Positions 57,070-64,000 of a stretch of DNA of 64,000 nt are shown piece after piece. The DNA lies in NCBI RefSeq assembly GCF_030445035.2, contig NC_080677.1, positions 108,125,513 to 108,189,512 of the forward strand. The letters run 5' to 3'. Position 1 is the stretch's first letter. Every line of letters starts with the position of its first letter. Both the position numbers and the translations under genes were made by a program. Source of the DNA: Dasypus novemcinctus (Eukaryota; Chordata; Mammalia; Cingulata; Dasypodidae). The notes under the pieces are model-generated. The model saw only the letters and a program-made list of their open reading frames with translations. It did no database searches and was not told the origin of the DNA.

Positions 57070-59634
57070 CCACTACTAATTACATTAGTTCCAGAATAGA
57101 GAATCATATAGGTCCACTCTAATTCATACTCTATTCCTCCATTCTGTGGACCCTGGGATGGCTATGTCCACTCCACCCCTCTGTCGAGAGGGTACCTCAA
57201 CTCCACTTGGATGATGGATGCAATTCTCCTGTTTGCAGTTGTAGGCACTCTTGGCTCCCTGGTGTGGTGGTTGGCCTTCTTCACCTCCCTGTTAGCTGAC
57301 TGGGGTAAGTCCAATAAACCAGAGGAGTTGCAAGTCTGTTGAGGCTCAGGGCCTGGCTGTCACATGGACAGTCCAGAGATTCAGGTCCCCCAAGTATACA
57401 CTAAACCCCAGCGCCAACCACAGGTCCGGTAAAAGTGACAGGAGAGACTTGTGAACAAAGATCACACCTGAGTCAAACTCCATCACACTCAGGACCACAA
57501 ACTCCAAGGTAGGGCCAACTGACATGGCACTGAACTCCATCTGCTATGACCATAGAACCTGTGGGTCTCTGTAGCCCTCAGAAGAATCAATACCTGGGGT
57601 GTATCTACTTTAGCTGTCTCTGGGACTCTGCTGAGGTATGCGTAAGGGCGACCCCTCTGATGACCCCCTGGCTCTTTTTTGGGGACTCAGAGCCATATAA
57701 ACTCATTTGTCCTTTCCATTTCCCCCTTTTATTCCGGGTCAAAAAGCATTTTTAACTCCTGATATTACTTGTAGGCTGAGATATTCTGCTGGTCTGAGTT
57801 GACCCTTTTATTCAAGGTCGTTCTCCAGCCACATCATCAGCTGGTACTTGGTAGTAATCCCTCGGTGCCAGGGAGGCTCATCCCCGGGAGTCATGTCCCA
57901 CGCTGGGGGGAATTTACATGCTGAGTTTGGCTTCGAGACTGGCCACACTTGAGCAACATGGAGGCTCTCAGGAGGTAACTCTTAGGCACCCTGCAGCTCT
58001 AGGCCTAGTTCTTATTTCAGGCACACAGGCCCACAAGCATAGTCATTAGCATCAAGGGCTCATTGTTGGATCATCCTTCCTTATTGGCCTTAGCCATTAC
58101 ACTCAGAGGATTGTTGCTGTTCTCATTGGGGAATGCGACAGAGCTCCCCTGGCCATCGTTCCCAACTGTAACCATTATGAAAATATCCAAACATTTTTTT
58201 GCACCGCACACATATGCCCTGGAGAACTCCCTCCCAACCATGCATCCCCCCACCAATAACACCCCACACCAGTATTCCCCCCCTCCCACCATCAAACCTC
58301 TTTGTGGTCCAAAACCTTCCTGAAAATGAAGCCCAATATATTGCCAGGTTCCATTAGTAAAATGGGATATAGTGAGGGGTTTAGAGGTTAGCTATAGAAT
58401 ACATACTAATTTAGAAAAATTAAAGTAAAAATAAATTGGGGTATCAAAAAATTAAAAAATGAAAAAGCTTTGTTTTTGATGTTTTGCCTTCCATCACTGC
58501 AATAAGTGTTGCCCTATATGCACATTGGCAAGGCAACTTCTTCCATCTCTTCCTCAGGGTCTACACCCTTTCTTTTTCTTTTTTCTTTTTTTCTAATTAT
58601 TAAGCTTGTCTTCACAAAAGTTTTAGACCACAGTAATTCGTATATCCAATGTACAGTACTCCCACATATTCAACATCAGACACTTTGTCCCTTGCCCAGC
58701 AATAATCTTTTTACATGTTCATACTATATTTACTGCAACTGATGTACAGATACTGAGACAATAGCTTTCAAACAAGGTTACACTTGGGTTTGCATTGTGG
58801 TCTATATTTTAAACTATACAATTTTCTAAATTTTTAGTTATCTTATGTTTTACATTGTGATTTACATTTTAGCCTATAGGCCCCTATACATTTTTGGGTG
58901 TAATTTAACATGTCCTATATCCATCCTTGCATAATCTTGTGGAACACTTCCATTGCCTCACAGTTACACTGATTCCACCTATTCAATACCTCTTTCCCCC
59001 TCCCCTCAGGGCCCACAGTGATAATCATTCTTCATTGCTTGAAGGGCCATGTTCAGAGATACTTGCAACAATGTTGAGGACTTGACATGCTCGACTGCCC
59101 TAATGCATTGGGAGCCACCATTTCTCTTGAGAGATAAAATTCCCTCTATTTGAGAACATCAGTCCTCCCCTGGATGTAGGTATACCTTCACTCTCATTGT
59201 ATGGGTTTTATCCAATTATATAACCCACTATGACAAAATGAGCACTCGCACACTCCTTAGAAACCTGTCCTGTTATCAGATTCTCCCCTCTAAGCATCTC
59301 AAACAGGTAACTTTCCTTATTATATTTTTGAAAAAGTTTTCTCAACAGTATGCTCTCAACCACATACCTGACAATCTCCTATGTTCATATGTTCCCCCAC
59401 TTTCCCGGGACATATTATCCATCCTCCTATCTCTAGCCCCGCTCAAGCTCACAAAGCCCCACCCAAAGGTATCCCTATGCCCCCATTTTATCCCTTCCTT
59501 GTACAAATACTTACTCCAGCTTATCATAGATTTCACCCAGGTAGGTGTCAGCTCATGACCTTTCTCTACCCCCCAAATTCCTTTAAGCCTATCATCCAGT
59601 CTCTAGCTTTCTGAGGCAGCATGGTTTACTTATT

Positions 59635-62600
59635 TCATATCATTGAGATCATGTAGTATTTGTCCTTCAATGCCTGGGTTGCATCACTCAACATAAGGTT
59701 CTCAAGGTTCATCCATGTTATCACATGTGTTTGTAGTGTATTCGTTCTTAAAGCTGAGTAGTATTCCATTGTATGTATATACCACATTTTATTTATCCAT
59801 TCATCTGTTGATGGGCATTTGGGTTGATTCCAACTTTTGGCAATAGTGAACAATGCAGCTATGAACGTTGGTGTGCAATATCAGTTTGTGTCCTTGTTTT
59901 CAGTTCTACTGGGTATATACCCAGCAGTGGAATTGCTGGGTCATATGGCAAATCTATAGCTAGTTTTTTTGAGAAACCGCCAAACTGTCCTCCAGAATGG
60001 CTGGGTCCTTCTGCATTCCCACCAGCAGTGGATGAGTGTTCCCATTCCTCCACATCCTCTCCAGCACTTGTAGTCTGCTGTTTTTTTCATAGCTGCCAAT
60101 CTTATGGGAGTCAGATGGTATCTCATTGTAGTTTTGATTTGCATTTGCCTAATAGCTAGAGATTTGGAGCATTTTTTCTTTTCTTTTTTTTTTTTTAAGA
60201 TTTATTTATTTCTCTCCCTTACCCCCCCACCCCACCACCCCACCCCGGTTGTCCCTTCTCTGTGTCTATTTGCTGTGTCTTCTTTGTCTGCTTCTGTTGT
60301 CAACGGCACAGAAATCTGTGTCTCTTTTTGTTGCATCATCTTGTTGTGTCAGCTCTCCGTGTGTGTGGCACCATTCCTGGGCAGGCTGCACTCTCTTTTG
60401 CACTGGGCGGCTCACCTTACGGGGTGCACTCCTTGTGTGTGTGGCTCCCCTACGTGGGGGACACCCCTGCATGGCAGGGCACTCCTTGCGCGCATCAGCA
60501 CTGCTCATGGGCCAGCTCCACATGGGTCAAGGAGGCCCAGGGTTTGAACCGCAGACCTCCCATGTGGTAGACAGACGCCCTAACCACTGGGCCAAGTCCG
60601 CTTCCCCTGGAGCATTTTTTCATGTGCTTTTTAGCCATTTGTATTTCTTCTTTGGAGAAGTATCTGTTTAAAACTTTTTCCCATTTTTTAAATGGGTTGT
60701 TTGTCTTTTTATTTTCAAAATATAGGAGTTCTTTATATATGCAGGATATAAGTCTCCTATCAGATATATGGTTACCAAATATTTTCTCCCATTGTGTAGG
60801 CTCTTTTCACTTTCTTGACAAACTCCTTTGAGGTGCAGACGGCTTTAATTTTGAGGAAGTCCCATTTATCTATTTGTTCTTTTGCTGCTCATGCTTTGGG
60901 TGTGAAGTTCATGAAGCCATTTCGTATTACAAGGTTCTGTAGATGGTTCCCAACATTGCTTTCCAAAGTCTTTATGGTCTTAGTTCTTATATTTAGATCT
61001 CTGATCCATCTTGAGTTGATTTTTGTATAAGGTGTGAGCTGGTAATCCTCTTTCATTCTTTTACATATGGATATCCAGTTCTCCAGGCACCATATGTTGA
61101 AGAGGCCATTCTCTCCCAGTTGAGAGGGTTTGGTGGCCTTACTGAATATTATATGACTGTATATATGAGGATCTATATCAGAACTCTCAATTCGGTTCCA
61201 TTGGTCTGTGGGTCTATCCTTGTGCCAATACCATGCTATTTTCACTACTGTAGCTTTGTAGTATGTTTTGAAGTTAGGTAGTGTGATTCCTCCAATTTCA
61301 TTTTTCTTTTTCAATACATCTTTGGCTATTCGGGGCCTCTTTCCTTTACAAATAAATTTCATAGCTAGTTTTTCTAGTTCCTTAAAGAATGCTGTGTTGA
61401 TTTTTATTGGGATTGCATTGAATGTGTAGATCAGTTTTGATAGGATAGCCATCTTAATAATATTTAGTCTTCCTATCCATGAACAGGGAATGTTCTTTCA
61501 TTTATTTAGGTCTTCTTTGATTTCCTTGAACAGTGTGTGTAGTTCTCTGTGTATAAGTTTTTTACATCTTTAGTGAAATTTATTCCTAGGTATTTGATTT
61601 TTTAATTTATTATTGTAAATGGTATTTGTTTCTTGATTTCCTCCTCAGATTGCTCATTATTGGTGTACAGAAATGCTACTGATTTTTGCGCATTGATCTT
61701 ATAACCTGTGACTGTACTGAACTCATTTATGAGTTCTAGAAGCTTTCTTTTAGACTTCTCAGGGTTTTCTATGTATAGGATCATGTCATCTGCAAATAAT
61801 GAAATTTTGACTTCTTCCTTTCCAATTTGGATGCCTTTTATATCTGGTTCTTGCCTTAGTGCTCAAGCAAGTACTTCTAAGACAATGTTAAAAAGAAGGG
61901 GTGATAGTGGGCATCCTTGGCTTGTTGCTGATCTTAGAGGGAAGGATTTTAGGATTTCATCATTGTAAATGATGTTGGCTGTGGGTTTTTCATATATACC
62001 CTTTATCATGTTCAGAAAATTTCCTTGTATTCCAAACTTTTGCTGTGTTTTTATCAAGAAAGGGTGCTGTATTTTGTCAAATGCTTTTTCTGCATCTATA
62101 GATATGATCATGTGATTTTTTCCCCTTCAATCTGTTTATATGGTGTATTACATTAATTGATTTTCTTATGTTGAACCATCCTTGCATACCCGGAATGAAT
62201 CCCACTTGGTCATGGTATATAATTCATTTAATGTATTGTTGAATATGATTAGCAAGTATTTTGTTGAGGATTTTTGCATCTAGGTTCGTTAGAGAAATTG
62301 GTCTGTAATTTTCCTTTCTTAACGGTGTCTTTGTTTGGCTTTGGTACTAGGGTAATATTGGCATCCTAGAATGAGTTAGGCAATGTTCCTTCTGTTTCAA
62401 TTTTTTGGAAGAGTTTAAGCAAGACTGGCATCAGTTCTTTCCAGACTGTTTTGTAGAATTCACCGTGTGAAGCCATCTGGTCCAGGGCTCTTCTTAGTTG
62501 GGAGGTTTTTAATAACTGATTCTATTTCTTTACTTGTGATTGGTTTGTTGTGATTGTCAATTTCTTCTTTCATCAGTAGAGGCTGCTTATGTGTTTCTAG

Positions 62601-63900
62601 GAATTTGTCCATTTCCTCTGAATTGTCATTTTTGTTGGAATATAGTTTTTCAAAGTGCCCTCTTATAATAGTCTTTATTTCTGTGGGATCAATGGTGATA
62701 TCTCCTTTCTCATTTCTTATTTTCTATATTTGTATCTTCTCTCTTTTTTTCTTTGTTAGTCTAGCTAAGGGTTTGTCCATTTTATTGATCTTCTCAAAGA
62801 ACCAGCTTTTGGTTTTGTTTTTCAAGTGCTTTCTTATTTTCTATTTCATTTAGTTCTGCTCTTATCTTTGTTCTTTCTTTCTTTCTTCTTCCTGTGGGGT
62901 TACTTTGTTGTTTTTTTTACTAATTCCTCCAAATGTGCAGTTAGTTCTTCAATTTTAGCTCTTCTTTTTTGATATATGAATTTATGGCTATAAATTTCCC
63001 TCTCAGTACTGCTTTTGCTGCATCCCATAAGTTTTGGTATGTTATCATTTTCATTAGTTTCAAGGTAGTTATTAATTTCTTTTGAGATTTCCTCCTTGAC
63101 TCACTGTTTTTCTAAGAGTGTGCTGTTTAATTTCCATATCTTGTTGTGAAATCTGGGCCTCTGGCCCTTGCAGATTTCCAGCTTTATTCCACTTTGGTCA
63201 GAAATTATTTTGTATGATTTCGATCCTTCTGAATTCATTGAGACTTTCTTTGTGGCCTAGCATATGGTCTATCTTGGAGAATGATCCATGTGCATTTGAG
63301 AAAAATGTATATCCTGCTGTATTTGGATGTAATGTTCTGTATATGTCTATTAGGTTCAGCTCCTCTTATATACTGCTCAAAGTTTTTGTTTCTTTATTGA
63401 TTCTCTTTTGAGATGTTCTGTCCAAAGTTGATAGTGGTGTAGTAAAGTCCCCTACTGTAATTGTAGAGGCATCTGTTCTTTCACTTAGTTTTTCCAGTGT
63501 TTGCCTCACGTATTTGGAGGCACCCTTGTTAGGAGCATAAATGTTTATGATTGTTCTTTCTTCTTGAAAGATTATCCCTTTCACTAATATGTAGTGTCCA
63601 TCTTAGTCTCTCACAACTGTTTTGCATTTAAAGTCTATTTTGTCTGATATTAATATAGCTACTCCTCCCCTTTTTTGGTTATTGTTTGCTTGTAAGATTG
63701 TTTTCCAGCCATTCACTTTCAACCTCTTTGAATCACTGGGTCTAAGATGAGTTTCTTGTAGAAACATATAGATGGGTCATATTTCCTTATCCAATTTTCC
63801 AATCTGTGTCTCTTAATAAGTGAGTTTAATCCATTGACATTTAGTATTATTACTTTCAAGGAATTACTTATATTAGCCATACTTTCTTTGGATTTGTGTT
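59635..63900 (-). pseudogene. L1 ORF2 (endonuclease/reverse transcriptase), decayed
   Basis: L1 ORF2p nicks target DNA and reverse-transcribes its RNA. Reading leftwards: endonuclease relic at 63366-63584 (NIYAPN; TPLSTLDR), reverse-transcriptase core at 61863-62111 ([18 protein letters not shown]), the FADD catalytic box near 61787-61800 and a 60-codon piece from 61784, a 187-codon open stretch at 60889-61452 ([19 protein letters not shown]), then C-terminal pieces at 59859-60144 and 59635-59853 (MWYIHTMEYYSA). Stops and frameshifts separate these pieces and a SINE cuts the C-terminal part, so it cannot work. The FADD box itself is preserved. Other frames here on the plus strand are shadows. 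Confidence 0.88.
60179..60607 (-). mobile_element. Long DAS-type SINE nested in L1 ORF2
   Basis: Left tail ttttttttttttttaagatt, right head gggccaagtccgcttcccc. A perfect 14-bp target duplication (tggagcattttttc) lies at 60165-60178 and 60608-60621. Frames at 60104-60671 are inside it. Confidence 0.95.
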
Positions 63901-64000
63901 TGTCTTATAGTGTTTGATTTTTTTTTCTCTCTTTTTGTAGTTTTAGTTTTTCTTACACTCTCCTCCAGTTCTGTCTCTCCTGTTCGTTTCTTTCTTCCTC

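Larger units (their letters stand above)
57070..64000 (-). mobile_element. L1 element, minus strand, running off the window; long 3' UTR
   Basis: The 3' UTR spans about 57070-59634 (some 2.5 kb), with a part at 57075-58330 that matches the copies at 8636-10083 and 49295-50410. ORF2 fills about 59635-63900. The 3'-most about 400 bases present in those two copies are absent here, so the 3' end is deleted. The 5' part lies beyond 64000. A SINE at 60179-60607 interrupts the ORF2 end. Confidence 0.9.

Noticed and set aside
60889-61452. 187-codon minus-strand frame as a host gene
   Set aside because: It is the ORF2 C-terminal region of a decayed L1 ([10 protein letters not shown] region).
1-64000. 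CRISPR arrays, bacterial operons, phage or plasmid features
   Set aside because: Repeat content, splice signal and CpG structure are mammalian. The regular repeats are SINEs and microsatellites.

Overview
This window is nuclear DNA from a placental mammal, most likely a xenarthran and probably an armadillo. About 26 copies of a tRNA-derived SINE are present, with a head reading GTGGCTCA...GGTTC and internal dimeric or ~400-bp forms ending in (AATAAA)n. They match the armadillo DAS-SINE type (tRNA-Ala-derived). Around them lie older eutherian repeats (MIR, L2, L3/CR1, hAT-Charlie, L1) at the divergence expected of a mammal. The species call is an inference from repeats. No window-wide coding gene is visible, and almost all open frames are chance frames or lie inside SINEs.

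Layout. 0-35 kb is intergenic-like and repeat-dense: a decayed ERV pol scrap at the left edge, L1 3' ends, a CD1D-like processed pseudogene (5449-6228), an old L1 (about 7285-11090) loaded with nested insertions, a U6 snRNA/L1 chimeric retrocopy (13919-14232), more L1, L2-type LINEs and SINEs, and an STMP1 processed pseudogene (27022-27508) inserted into an L1 3' UTR with a 15-bp target duplication. 35.58-36.53 kb is a strong CpG island with a (CGG)6 run, a YY1-type ATGGCGGC element and a perfect splice donor (GAG|GTGAGT at 35895/35896). It is read as the promoter and first exon of a plus-strand gene that I cannot name. From 36 to 57 kb the sequence looks like the SINE-poor first intron of that gene. 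No later exon could be recognised. It holds L2, L3, MIR and L1 fragments and a hAT-type DNA transposon (48857-51526) with 8-bp target duplications, split by an L1 3' UTR and an inverted SINE pair. 57-64 kb is a minus-strand L1 with a decayed ORF2 and a very long 3' UTR, cut by a SINE. Pieces of the same 3' UTR recur at 8636-10083 and 49295-50410.

How the parts relate. The only functional candidate is the CpG-island promoter/exon 1. The rest is a layered record of L1 activity: L1 moved its own 5'-truncated copies, the SINEs, the CD1, STMP1 and U6 retrocopies, and later copies inserted into earlier ones. Many insertions have readable target-site duplications, so their relative order can be read. 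I found no undescribed biological system. The most informative items are the U6-L1 chimera, the two processed pseudogenes, the split hAT element and the unidentified promoter. Boundaries of the oldest repeats are approximate because no repeat library could be searched.
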